This document shows positions 55,026-63,663 of a stretch of DNA of 64,000 nt, in pieces. The notes under the pieces were generated by a model. That model ran no database searches, had not been told where the DNA came from, and worked only from the letters and a program-made list of their open reading frames with translations. This DNA comes from Edaphobacter aggregans DSM 19364 (GTDB lineage Bacteria > Acidobacteriota > Terriglobia > Terriglobales > Acidobacteriaceae): the NCBI RefSeq assembly GCF_000745965.1, contig NZ_JQKI01000025.1, forward strand, positions 25,289 through 89,288. The letters run 5' to 3'. The position numbers were made by a program, and so were the translations under genes. Every line of letters starts with the position of its first letter. The first letter of the stretch is position 1.

Positions 55026-55550
55026 TTACCACTCGCCGTTTTTGATGAGTTTTTTGATCTTGCGGACAGTGAGGTCTTTTTTGAGGCGGCTGAGGCGGTC
55101 GATGAAGAGGATGCCGTCGAGGTGGTCGATCTCGTGCTGGAAGGCGCGGGAGAGGAGCTCTTCGCCTTCGATCTCGAACCACTCGCCGTCGGTGTTCTGG
55201 GCGCGGACCTTGACCCTTGCGGCGCGCTTGACCTTCTCGCGGATCTCGGGGAGCGAGAGGCAGCCCTCTTCTTCGTACTGCTCCCCCTCGCGCTCGATGA
55301 TCTCGGGGTTGATGAGGACGATCTTGGCTTCGGGGTCTTTCTTGAAGCTGATGTCGATGACGGTGAGGCGCTGGGAGAGGCCGATCTGCGGGGCGGCGAG
55401 GCCGATTCCCTGTGCGACGTACATGGACTCGAACATCTCTTCGACCAGGGTCTTGAGCTTGTCGTCGAACACGGTGACGGGTGCGCCGCGCTTTGCCAGC
55501 ACGGGGTCGGGATACTTCACGATCTCATGGAGGGTTATCTTCTTTGCCAC
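55026..55550 (-). CDS. def: Peptide deformylase
   Basis: 174 aa from GTG 55550. All three motifs are present: GIGLAAPQIGL, EEGCLSLPE and QHEIDHLDG, giving the Cys-His-His iron/zinc site and catalytic Glu. It removes the formyl group from nascent proteins. One nucleotide separates it from the aroC stop, so it is translated from the same message as aroC. Confidence 0.96.
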   Translation of the reverse strand: MAKKITLHEIVKYPDPVLAKRGAPVTVFDDKLKTLVEEMFESMYVAQGIGLAAPQIGLSQRLTVIDISFKKDPEAKIVLINPEIIEREGEQYEEEGCLSLPEIREKVKRAARVKVRAQNTDGEWFEIEGEELLSRAFQHEIDHLDGILFIDRLSRLKKDLTVRKIKKLIKNGEW

Positions 55551-55551
55551 G

Positions 55552-56727
55552 TCAGTACTTCCGTATCTGTTGGAGATAGCCGTTGTAGTTGCGCTTTGTT
55601 TCTGCGAGCGAGTCGCCGCCGAACTTTACGAGCACCTGGCGAGCGACGGCGAGGGCAACCATGGCCTCGGCCGCGACTCCGGCGGCGGGGACGACGCAGA
55701 CATCGGAGCGCTCGTAGGCAGCCTTGACCGGCTCGCGAGTCTCGAAGGAGACGCTGGCGAGCGGGCGGCGCAGGGTCGAGATGGGCTTGAGGTAGCCGCG
55801 GACGATGACGTCCTGGCCGTTTGAGATGCCGCCTTCGAGGCCGCCGGCGTTGTTGTGATCGCGCGAGAACTTGGTGAAGTCTTCTTCGGAGCCCTCGTAG
55901 CCGATCGCGTCGTGAACGGTGGAGCCGAAGGACTCGGCGGCAGTGACGCCGCGGCCGATCTCGACGGCCTTGACGGCCTGGAGGCTCATGACGGCCTGGG
56001 CGAGGATGCCGTCGAGGCGCTCGTCCCAGTTGACGTGGGTGCCGATGCCGGGAGGCAGGCCGTGGACGATGACCTCGAAGACGCCGCCGACGGTGTCGCC
56101 GGTGCGGAGGACGGCATCGACCTCGGCCTTCATGCGGGCCTCGTCTTCAAGATCGACGCAGTTGAGGAGGACTTCGTCCTTCTGCGAGAGGGCGACTATC
56201 TCTTCCCACTTGGCGGGACGGGAGAGCTCGGCTTTGCCTACTCGGATGACGTGGGAGAGGACCTCTACGCCTAGTTCTCGGAGGAGGAGTTTGGCCAATG
56301 CACCGGAGGCGACGCGCGCGGTGGACTCGCGGGCGCTGGCGCGCTCGAGGACGTAGCGGGCGTCGGGAAAGTTGTACTTGAGGGCACCGGCGAGGTCGGC
56401 GTGGCCGGGGCGCGGCGAGGCGACGGCCTTGTGCTTGGCGGGATCGCCCTCTTCGACGGGAAGGATGTCGGTCCAGTTCTTCCAGTCGTTGTTGGCGATG
56501 GTCATGGCGACGGGGGAGCCGATGGTCTTGCCGTGGCGGACGCCGGAGAGGATGTGGGCGGTGTCGCGCTCGATGCGCATGCGGCCGCCGCGGCCGTAGC
56601 CTTTCTGGCGGCGCCAGAGCTCGCGACTGATGAACTCCTGATCGACCGGAACTCCGGCCGGAAGACCACTGACCAGTGCGACGAGACTCTCGCCGTGGCT
56701 CTCTCCTGCTGTGGAAAATCGAAGCAT
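55552..56727 (-). CDS. aroC: Chorismate synthase
   Basis: 391 aa. Signature motifs [14 protein letters not shown] and [23 protein letters not shown] and GRGVTAAE are canonical. It makes chorismate from EPSP with reduced FMN. It is the third shikimate-pathway gene in the window, in a different transcription unit from aroK and aroB. TACAAT on the minus strand at 56775-56780 is a possible -10 box. Confidence 0.96.
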   Translation of the reverse strand: MLRFSTAGESHGESLVALVSGLPAGVPVDQEFISRELWRRQKGYGRGGRMRIERDTAHILSGVRHGKTIGSPVAMTIANNDWKNWTDILPVEEGDPAKHKAVASPRPGHADLAGALKYNFPDARYVLERASARESTARVASGALAKLLLRELGVEVLSHVIRVGKAELSRPAKWEEIVALSQKDEVLLNCVDLEDEARMKAEVDAVLRTGDTVGGVFEVIVHGLPPGIGTHVNWDERLDGILAQAVMSLQAVKAVEIGRGVTAAESFGSTVHDAIGYEGSEEDFTKFSRDHNNAGGLEGGISNGQDVIVRGYLKPISTLRRPLASVSFETREPVKAAYERSDVCVVPAAGVAAEAMVALAVARQVLVKFGGDSLAETKRNYNGYLQQIRKY

Positions 56728-56817
56728 TGTGCTGGATGACCTTATGGTTGTCAGGCGTGGAGGCCGAAAGATTTATTGTAACAACGAGATCAGGGCGGCT
56801 CGAAGAAGCCCTCGGAG

Positions 56818-57924
56818 CTAGTCGACGGGCGGCGACTCGGGGTCTTCGAGGGGCGTCGTGACTCTGGCCGGGACGTCGGCCTCGGTGGCGGCGGTCGCGT
56901 CGGTGGGGGGATGGACCGGCGGCTCCTCGGTGGTCGCGGGCTTGCCGTCGTCGAGGTAGGCCTGCGAGTTGAAGAGGGCGCGGTCCATGGAGCGGACCCA
57001 GTCGGTGAGTTCGCCTGGGGCCTTGGCCTGCGACTCGGCGGCGGCGAAGGAGTTGCGGAGGGTCTGCATCTTGGCCTCGAGGTCGTCGAGGGTGTTGAGG
57101 AGCAGAGCCTCGGGGGTCATGGGGAGCTTGGGCGAGCCAAACTCGTACTTGCCGTGGTGCGAGAGGATCATGTGCTCGACGAGGATGCGAAGTTTTTCGG
57201 GGAAGGGCTCGAGGGCGCGAGCCTTCTCCTGCAGCATGCCCTGGGCGATGCTGATGTGGCCGATGAGCTGGCCTTCGAGGGTGTAGCCGAAGCTGGATTT
57301 CCAGTGCAGCTCGCGGACCTTGCCGATGTCGTGGAGGATGGCTCCGGTGACGAGCAGGTCGGGGTTGACCTCGGGGTAGAAGGGCACGTTGGCGAGGCAG
57401 ACGCGTACGAGGGTGAGGACGTGCTCCAGCAGGCCGCCGATCCAGGCGTGGTGAAGCATCTTGGCGGCGGGCGCGGTGCGGTAGGCCTGGGCGATGGCGG
57501 GATCGTCGAGGAAGGCGAAGACGAGGCGCTTGAGGTCGGGGTTGGCGAAGCGGGAGACGTAGCCGCGGAGCTCTTCCCACATCTCGTCGACGTTGAAGTT
57601 GGTCATCGGAAGGTAGTCGGCGGGGTCGATCTCGGTCTCGGCGGCGAAGCGCAGCTTTTGCAGGCCCATCTGGAACTTGTTCTGGTAGCGCGAGACCTGC
57701 CCCATGACCTTGACGTAGCAGCCCTCGGTGCAGGGGGCGATGGAGTCGGCGAAGTCCTCCCACATGACGGCGGGCATGGAGCCGGTCTTGTCGGTGAGGG
57801 TGACGGTGAGGAACTGGCCGCCGCCCTGACGGCGTTCGCGGACCTGGAGGGAGGAGAGGACGAAGAAGGAGGTGACAACGGAGTTTTCGAAGCGAGGTGC
57901 GTCCGCGATAAAGAAGTCTTTCAT
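56818..57924 (-). CDS. OB-fold/HD-domain 3'-5' exoribonuclease (YhaM-like)
   Basis: 368 aa. N-terminal OB-fold nucleic-acid domain (~10-100: VLSSLQVRERRQGGGQFLTVTLTDKTGSMPAVMWEDF) and a central HD hydrolase domain (~140-300: HHAWIGGLLEHV, GAILHDIGKV, HHGKYEFGSPKLPMTPEALLL). This is the YhaM/CbfF architecture. The C-terminal ~60 residues are a Pro/Thr/Glu-rich tail. Role in RNA or DNA 3'-end processing is expected. Confidence 0.88.
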   Translation of the reverse strand: MKDFFIADAPRFENSVVTSFFVLSSLQVRERRQGGGQFLTVTLTDKTGSMPAVMWEDFADSIAPCTEGCYVKVMGQVSRYQNKFQMGLQKLRFAAETEIDPADYLPMTNFNVDEMWEELRGYVSRFANPDLKRLVFAFLDDPAIAQAYRTAPAAKMLHHAWIGGLLEHVLTLVRVCLANVPFYPEVNPDLLVTGAILHDIGKVRELHWKSSFGYTLEGQLIGHISIAQGMLQEKARALEPFPEKLRILVEHMILSHHGKYEFGSPKLPMTPEALLLNTLDDLEAKMQTLRNSFAAAESQAKAPGELTDWVRSMDRALFNSQAYLDDGKPATTEEPPVHPPTDATAATEADVPARVTTPLEDPESPPVD

Positions 57925-58004
57925 CGCAACCAGAATACTCTGCGGGTGGAAGCGAAGACGCGAGAGCTGTGGCCCTCGCGTCTCGGTTGAAAGCTCTTGC
58001 GGTC

Positions 58005-60005
58005 TTAGTTGTTCGGCCGGGTGGTTGGCGTCTGTTGAGGCTCGGGCGCCGCGGGGGGTTGTGGCGTCGTGTTCTGCGGGGCCGGAGCCGGAGGGGCCGC
58101 AACCGGGGGCGGCGTGACTCCGGGCGGTGTGGCACCGATGGCTGACGGATTTACTGTGGGCTCCGGTGGAGGCGCCGGGGCGGGCTCGGTGGTCGGCTTG
58201 TTCTGCAGACGCTCCTTGGGGGCGCCCTTCTCTTTCTTTGGCTTCTTCTTGGTCGCCGTATCGCCGTTGAGGCCGAGCGGCGTGGTCTGGGCCTTCTGGT
58301 CCGCCGTCTCCTGTTGGGAGACTGGCGCGGGCGTGAAGGCGGACTTCTGCTTCACGGCAGCCTGCTTCTTGGCGGCGTTGTCCGCAGCCTCGGTCTTGGC
58401 GCGATAGCTGTAGCGCGTCTTGCCGGTCACGGTGGGCTTGGGAGCCAGCGGATCAATGTCGGAGGTGGCCGAGATTTGCGTGGTGCTCTCGGTGGGAGCG
58501 ATGGCCGTTCCGGGAGCGACGGCAGCACCAGCGTCGGCGGTCGTCGAGGAGGCCTCGCCTGCACCGGCTCCGACGGCGGTCTCCTGCGGGCCGGGAGGAA
58601 GGGAGTTGCGCGGGGCCTGGCCAAAGCGAACCTTCTCGCGCTTGATCTTCTTGGGCTTGGCCGGAGCGGCTGCCTTCGTGGTTGGGGTGGGCGTGGCGGC
58701 TGAGGCGGTTACATTCGCCGTTGGTGCGGACGCTGTTGTGTCCGAAGTTGCAGCAGGCAGTGCCGGCGGTGCGGAGGCTACGGCAGGAGTTGCAGCGGGA
58801 GCCGCAGTGGTCTTGCTGGCCGTCGAGTAGCGGCCGCCGCGATCGAAGCGCTGCTTCTGCTCCTCCTTCTTCTTCTTGGGTGCGGGAGGAGCGTAGGCGC
58901 TGAAGACAGGCTTGGTCTGGCGCGGACTGGCACCGGAGTCGACGAAGCCGGGCTTGATGTCGATGTAGGCCTCTTCGCGCAGCTTGGTGAGGTAGGTGCG
59001 CAGCGCGGGCTGCATCGCCTGGTAGTACATCGCCTCCTGGATCTGCGGCTCGATGTCCTTGAGCGGCGGAACACCGGCCTCCTGGTGGTCGGTCACCTTG
59101 AGGATAACGAAGCCCTGACGCGTGCGGATGGGGGCGGTAACGCCTCCTGTGGGAAGAGCGAAGGTCTGGTCTTCAAGGACCTTGGCGAGGGCTCCACGCT
59201 TGAAGAGGCCGAGGTCGCCGCCCTGCGAGGCGGTCGGGCCGCCGGAGTAGGTCTTGGCGAGGTCTTCGAACTTCTCGCCGTCCTTGATCTTGGCGACGAT
59301 GCTCTCGGCCTTGGCCTGGGCCTGGCCAACGACAGTGTCATTTGCATCGGCGGGAGTGGGCACCAGAATCTCGCTGAGGCGCACCTGCTCGGGCTGGGCG
59401 AACTCGTTCTTGTGAGCGTCGTAGTAGGCCTGCTCCTGGGTCTGGGTCATCTGCAGGCGGCGGCCCACCTCGTCGCGGACGACCTGCTGGGTAAGAATGC
59501 CGTTCCTGATGTTGGCCTTGAAGTCCTCAAAGGAGACGCCCTGCTGGCGTGCGGCCTTCTCGAGGTCTTCCATGGAGTCCAGGTGGTTCTGCTTGCGGAT
59601 CTCGTCGAGGCGGCGGATGACCTCGGCGTCGGCGTTGAGGCCGAGTTCCTTGGCGCGGGAGAGCAGGAGCTGCTGGTCGATCATGTCGCGCAGAAGGTTC
59701 TTCTGGCGCTCGGCGGCCTCCTGCGGGCTGGCCTGGTTCTGCTGGTTCTCCATGGCAAGCTGCTGCTCGCTGCGCTCCATGTCGGAGCGGCTGATGATCT
59801 GGTCGTTCACGCGAACGATGACGTCCTCGACGACCGTGCCGTTCGGCGTGATGGCCGCGGGCGTGGGAAGGGTGACCTGCTGCTGCGGCGCATTGGGCAC
59901 ACCGATGGGGCTCTGATACCGCGGCGCCTGGGCCAGGGCCGCAACCGGCAGTGCCAGCAGGCTAAGCCCGCACACCGCCCTGAACTGCGAGATTCTAAAG
60001 GTCAT
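58005..60005 (-). CDS. PpiC/SurA-type peptidylprolyl isomerase with long C-terminal tail
   Basis: 666 aa from ATG 60005 (MTFRISQF); the frame extends to 60065 without a clear ribosome site. A signal peptide (~1-27, ending AALAQA) precedes a SurA-like N-domain (~50-200) and one parvulin domain (~205-300: VRLSEILV..., FEDLAKTYSGGPTASQGGDLGLFKRG..., RTRQGFVILKVTDH). The remaining ~330 residues are Ala/Pro/Lys/Thr-rich with KKKK and PAPAP runs. Role in outer-membrane protein folding is likely. Confidence 0.87.
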   Translation of the reverse strand: MTFRISQFRAVCGLSLLALPVAALAQAPRYQSPIGVPNAPQQQVTLPTPAAITPNGTVVEDVIVRVNDQIISRSDMERSEQQLAMENQQNQASPQEAAERQKNLLRDMIDQQLLLSRAKELGLNADAEVIRRLDEIRKQNHLDSMEDLEKAARQQGVSFEDFKANIRNGILTQQVVRDEVGRRLQMTQTQEQAYYDAHKNEFAQPEQVRLSEILVPTPADANDTVVGQAQAKAESIVAKIKDGEKFEDLAKTYSGGPTASQGGDLGLFKRGALAKVLEDQTFALPTGGVTAPIRTRQGFVILKVTDHQEAGVPPLKDIEPQIQEAMYYQAMQPALRTYLTKLREEAYIDIKPGFVDSGASPRQTKPVFSAYAPPAPKKKKEEQKQRFDRGGRYSTASKTTAAPAATPAVASAPPALPAATSDTTASAPTANVTASAATPTPTTKAAAPAKPKKIKREKVRFGQAPRNSLPPGPQETAVGAGAGEASSTTADAGAAVAPGTAIAPTESTTQISATSDIDPLAPKPTVTGKTRYSYRAKTEAADNAAKKQAAVKQKSAFTPAPVSQQETADQKAQTTPLGLNGDTATKKKPKKEKGAPKERLQNKPTTEPAPAPPPEPTVNPSAIGATPPGVTPPPVAAPPAPAPQNTTPQPPAAPEPQQTPTTRPNN

Positions 60006-60276
60006 CGTCACTCGTATCTTTGCCAGCATCCACGGATTCGGCAGTTTCGCGCCCACGTCCCGCACCCTACATGCCGTTTGGACTTACCGGCGGCGGCGGA
60101 CGGTAGCCGTCCCCACATTCTAAACGTCCTTGGGCGAAGAGGCGAATCCCCTTTCCGTGATGGTTCGGGCTTACCCGCCGATGCTATACTCCGTCCAACG
60201 CAAGACGCGTCTATAGTGTTAACAGACCGTCCCGCGCAAGGTCACGCGCAGCTCTGCTTTTGAGGTAACCCAATCG

Positions 60277-61899
60277 ATGGCACCCCACACACGCCGCGCC
60301 CTGTTCTCCGTCACCGTCTTTCTGGCCACCTGCGCGGTGGCCGGTTCGCTGATCAACCAGAGAGTGGCTGCGCAGTCGGCCACCGATGAGTCGACGCTGC
60401 GCGACAGCCTGCACAACTTCGCCAATGTGTATGCGCTGGTCGAGCAGAACTACGCCGATAAGATGACCACGGACAAGACGGACAAGGCCATCTACGACGG
60501 CGCGATCCCGGGGATGCTGCACGTTCTCGATCCGCACTCGAACTTCTACGACCCCAAGGCCTACGCGCAGATGCGCGAGGACCAGCACGGCAAGTACTAC
60601 GGCGTGGGAATGACCATTCAGCCGCAGCCGGATCCGACGGCAAAGGGCGGCACGAAGATCGTCGTGCTGTATCCGTTTGAGGGAACACCTTCCTACAAGG
60701 CCGGAATCCGGCCCGGCGATGTGATCCTGTCGGTCGACGGTAAGAGCACGGAGGGGATGGACTCCGCTGGTGTCGCCTCGATGCTGAAGGGGCCGCGCAA
60801 CACGCACGTCCTGGTGACGATGAGCCGCGAAGGGGCCGCGAAGCCCCTGGCCTTCGACCTGGTGCGCGATGAGGTCTCGCGTCCCTCGGTCGATCTCGCC
60901 TTCCTGATCAGGCCGGGCGTCGGCTATCTCCACGTGACGAACTTCATGGAGACGACCAGCCGCGAGGTGGCCGATGCGCTGGAGAAGTTTGGCGACATCA
61001 ATGGGCTGGTGATCGACCTGCGCGGAAACCCCGGAGGGCTGCTGAATGAGGCGGTCAACATGTCGGACAAGTTCCTGCAGAAGGGCCAGATCGTCGTCTC
61101 GCAGCGCGGACGCGCCTTCCCGGATCAGGTCTATCGCGCCGCTCACGGCTCGGACACGAAGTATCCGATTGTGGTGCTGGTGAACCGCAACACAGCGTCG
61201 GCGGCTGAGATCGTCTCGGGCGCCCTGCAGGATCACGATCGCGCGCTGATCGTCGGCGAGACGACCTTCGGCAAGGGACTGGTCCAGACGGTCTTCCAGA
61301 TCACCGAAAACACGGGCCTGGCGCTGACGACGTATCACTACTACACGCCGTCGGGACGTCTGATCCAGCGCAACTACAACAACGTCTCGCTGTATGACTA
61401 CTACTACGTCCGCGACTCCGCGGCGCAGCCCAAGGACAAGAACAATCTTGAAGTGAAGTTGACCGACTCGGGCCGCACGGTGTACGGCGGCGGCGGCATC
61501 ACTCCGGATAAGGCGATCGAGAACCCGAAGACGACAAGGTTCCAGGACACGCTGCTGCAGAACTACGCATTCTTCAACTTCAGCAAGCACTATCTTGCCG
61601 CGCACAACTCCGTCAGCAGAGACTTCACCGTCGACGACGCCGTGATGCAGGAGTTCAAGGCGTTCCTGAAGTCGAAGGACATCGAGTACACCGATCAGGA
61701 CCTCGCCCAGGTCCAGGACTGGGTGAAGCAGAGCATCAAGAGCGAACTGTTTACCTCGCAGTTTGGACAGCTCGAAGGGTTGAAGGTCCGGGCCGAGTGG
61801 GACCCACAGATTGCCAAGGCTGTGAGCTTCCTGCCTGAGGCCCAGACCCTGCAGGAACACCTGAAGCTGGCTCAAAAGAACGGTCCGGTGAATCGCTGA
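60277..61899 (+). CDS. S41 family C-terminal processing protease
   Basis: 540 aa. An N-terminal signal/anchor (~8-32), a PDZ domain (~95-185: IVVLYPFEGTPSYKAGIRPGDVILSVDG) and the S41 core. The catalytic Ser is S308 in NRNTASAAEIV and the Lys is K333 in TTFGKGLVQT, 25 residues apart as in CtpA. It trims or degrades periplasmic proteins by their C-termini. A strong terminator follows. Confidence 0.93.
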   Translation: MAPHTRRALFSVTVFLATCAVAGSLINQRVAAQSATDESTLRDSLHNFANVYALVEQNYADKMTTDKTDKAIYDGAIPGMLHVLDPHSNFYDPKAYAQMREDQHGKYYGVGMTIQPQPDPTAKGGTKIVVLYPFEGTPSYKAGIRPGDVILSVDGKSTEGMDSAGVASMLKGPRNTHVLVTMSREGAAKPLAFDLVRDEVSRPSVDLAFLIRPGVGYLHVTNFMETTSREVADALEKFGDINGLVIDLRGNPGGLLNEAVNMSDKFLQKGQIVVSQRGRAFPDQVYRAAHGSDTKYPIVVLVNRNTASAAEIVSGALQDHDRALIVGETTFGKGLVQTVFQITENTGLALTTYHYYTPSGRLIQRNYNNVSLYDYYYVRDSAAQPKDKNNLEVKLTDSGRTVYGGGGITPDKAIENPKTTRFQDTLLQNYAFFNFSKHYLAAHNSVSRDFTVDDAVMQEFKAFLKSKDIEYTDQDLAQVQDWVKQSIKSELFTSQFGQLEGLKVRAEWDPQIAKAVSFLPEAQTLQEHLKLAQKNGPVNR

Positions 61900-61900
61900 T

Positions 61901-61945
61901 CCTCGGATTCAGTCTGTCCTCCGATTCACTGAAATCCTCGATTCA
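61901..61945. repeat. Three direct repeats CCTCnGATTCA
   Basis: CCTCGGATTCA (61901), CCTCCGATTCA (61918) and CCTCGATTCA (61936), spaced 17-18 nt, just after the S41 stop and before the terminator. Confidence 0.6.
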
Positions 61946-61957
61946 CAGGCACAACCG

Positions 61958-61992
61958 AGCGCCCGCATCTTCCTCCATGCGGGCGCTTCATT
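61958..61992 (+). terminator. Intrinsic terminator of the S41 protease gene
   Basis: AGCGCCCGCAT (61958-61968) pairs with ATGCGGGCGCT (61977-61987), 8-nt loop, followed by TCATTTTT. Confidence 0.88.
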
Positions 61993-62035
61993 TTTGGCGT
62001 CCAAGCGATTGTGGTTCCACGATGGAGGAGATGCG

Positions 62036-62830
62036 ATGGATTTAACGAGGGCTGCTGGTGTATACATGCTGGCCGCTTCCCTGCTGGGGATCGAGATGAT
62101 GGCGAGAGGCCAGGGGGCGCTGAGCGTCAGCGTGACAGCCACCTACCGGGAGCGAATAGCCCTGCCGCCGGATGCGGTCCTTGAGGCGACGCTGGAGGAC
62201 GTCACCCGCGTCGACGCCGCCTCTCGAGTGATCGGCAGTACGCGCGTCGAGAGACCTGGCAGTCCGCCGTTCCACTTCTCCATCCGCTACGACCCCTCAC
62301 AGATTATGCCGGCACACATCTACGCGGTGCGGGCTCGCGTGACCGAGGGCGGAAGGCTTCTCTTCACCACGGACCAGCAGTACCAGGTGCTCACGCAGGG
62401 GCATGGAAGCGATGTTGCGATGATGCTGCTGCGAAGCGTCTCAGGCTCGCCGGCGGGTGCGCAGCCAACCGCAACCGCCGTTCCTCTCCGAGAGACATAT
62501 TGGAAGCTGGCTCAGCTGGGAGGCAAGCCGGTGACTGCCGCCGACCAGCAGCAGGAGGCCAACCTCGTCTTCCGCACAGAAGGGAGCAGGGTGACGGGAT
62601 CGAGTGGCTGCAACCGGCTGACAGGAATGTATGCGGTGAACGGCCACGCGCTCCGCTTCAACGGCGTCGCAAGCACCCGGATGGCCTGCATGCGAGGAAT
62701 GGATACAGAGGCGGCCTTCCTGGGCGCGCTGGAGAAGGTACGAGCGTGGAGGATCAACGGCCAGCAGCTCGACCTGTACGATGCCAACGGCAAGCTCCTA
62801 GCACGCTTCATCGCGCAGGCGATGAAGTAG
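62036..62830 (+). CDS. YbaY-META domain lipoprotein-like fusion
   Basis: 264 aa from ATG 62036, chosen because GGAGGAG lies 5 nt upstream. A weak signal region (~7-26) is followed by a YbaY (lipoprotein_15)-like domain (~30-125: LSVSVTATYRERIALPPDAVLEATLEDV, ...FHFSIRYDPSQIMPAHIYAVRARV). Then a META/HslJ-like domain (~155-260: YWKLAQLGGKPV, SGCNRLTGMYAVNG, ACMRGMDTEAAFLGAL). The two domains are normally separate in enterobacteria. No lipobox is visible, so periplasmic rather than lipid-anchored location is likely. Confidence 0.82.
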   Translation: MDLTRAAGVYMLAASLLGIEMMARGQGALSVSVTATYRERIALPPDAVLEATLEDVTRVDAASRVIGSTRVERPGSPPFHFSIRYDPSQIMPAHIYAVRARVTEGGRLLFTTDQQYQVLTQGHGSDVAMMLLRSVSGSPAGAQPTATAVPLRETYWKLAQLGGKPVTAADQQQEANLVFRTEGSRVTGSSGCNRLTGMYAVNGHALRFNGVASTRMACMRGMDTEAAFLGALEKVRAWRINGQQLDLYDANGKLLARFIAQAMK

Positions 62831-62860
62831 AGGCTGTTCGGGGATCAGGAAGGAAGACTC

Positions 62861-62935
62861 TGGAGCGGGAGACCGGGATCGAACCGGCGACATTCAGCTT
62901 GGGAAGCTGACGTTCTGCCACTGAACTACTCCCGC
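62861..62935 (-). tRNA. tRNA-Gly(CCC)
   Basis: Minus strand, 75 nt including an encoded CCA. The acceptor GCGGGAG (5' end at 62935) pairs with CTCCCGC; the D-loop carries AGTTCAGTGG; the anticodon stem TCAGC/GCTGA encloses TTCCCAA, anticodon CCC; the T-loop is GGTTCGATCC. Discriminator U precedes CCA. Confidence 0.93.
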
Positions 62936-63043
62936 AACCTATGTGTTTACAATTGTTTGCCTCTTACCTTGAATCTCAGTGACACCACATAACACCATGG
63001 TTGCCACGCTGGCTACATCTTCAATACCTTGGAGGGTGGCGAG

Positions 63044-63266
63044 ATGAAAGTCAGTCGTGAGCGTTATCAGCATGGCAGTCCGTAAGGTTCCACGTTCCCA
63101 AGGTTTCGCTTGGGAATTCAGATTCTATATTACGGCCCCGGATGGCAAACGTAAACTCAAGGTTCAAACGTTCGACTCTGTAAGGCATCCCACGGAGCGT
63201 CATGTGCGCAAAGCTGTTGAGGGTCAGCTTTCCGCCCTCAACGCGGGGACGCTCGGCGGCAAGGTG
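63044..63266 (+). pseudogene. Site-specific integrase, N-terminal fragment with frameshift
   Basis: ATG 63044 follows GGAGGGTGG and reads MKVSRERYQHGS, then hits TAA. In another frame VRKVPRSQGFAWEFRFYI... continues to LNAGTLGGKVVT near 63266. Joined, this resembles the arm-DNA-binding start of acidobacterial tyrosine-recombinase integrases. A 2-bp loss at AGT|CCGT explains the frame break. The catalytic domain is absent. The similarity is from memory and not database-checked. Confidence 0.6.
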
Positions 63267-63331
63267 GTCACTGGATGGACTCGCAAAAGCGCGGCAGCCT
63301 CGTTCAGAGTCAGGACGTCGTTGTTGTCCAT
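63266..63331 (-). pseudogene. Excisionase (HTH) N-terminal fragment
   Basis: On the minus strand, MDNNDVLTLNEAAALLRVHPVT is the start of a MerR-like excisionase helix-turn-helix. After VHPVT the frame turns to unrelated sequence, exactly where the integrase fragment on the other strand ends. A rearrangement junction is implied. Confidence 0.5.
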
Positions 63332-63663
63332 CGTTCGTTCAACCCTCGGCATGCGGGGGTTGAATTCCGATGACGGCGGCCTTCTTTCGCTTTGAACGTC
63401 GTGCACGAGATAGTGATGTTTTATGACGGCGCTGGGCATGTTCACCTCATTCACTTGAGATCGGCCGGAGTTAGCATCTTCTGCAACCAATACCTCAGGA
63501 ATCCGCGAATCCGCCCGAGGAGCCTACGAGGAAACACTTCCTTGGTGACGGGTTTTATAGCTAGTCTCCATTTTCAAAGGGTGCCCTAAACCTTTGAAGC
63601 CTGTCCAAGACCTCTTTCGTCAATGTCAACACTCGACAGGCATCAAGAGGCCGCGCTAGATAG
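63332..63663. other. Intergenic remnant DNA without recognised gene
   Basis: 332 nt of lower-GC sequence between the excisionase fragment and the recombinase fragment. Short open frames exist but none is protein-like or has a good ribosome site. Confidence 0.5.

Noticed and set aside
56147..58135. A 662-codon minus-strand frame over aroC and the YhaM-like gene
   Set aside because: Arg/Pro/His-rich shadow frame overlapping well-recognised genes in another frame.
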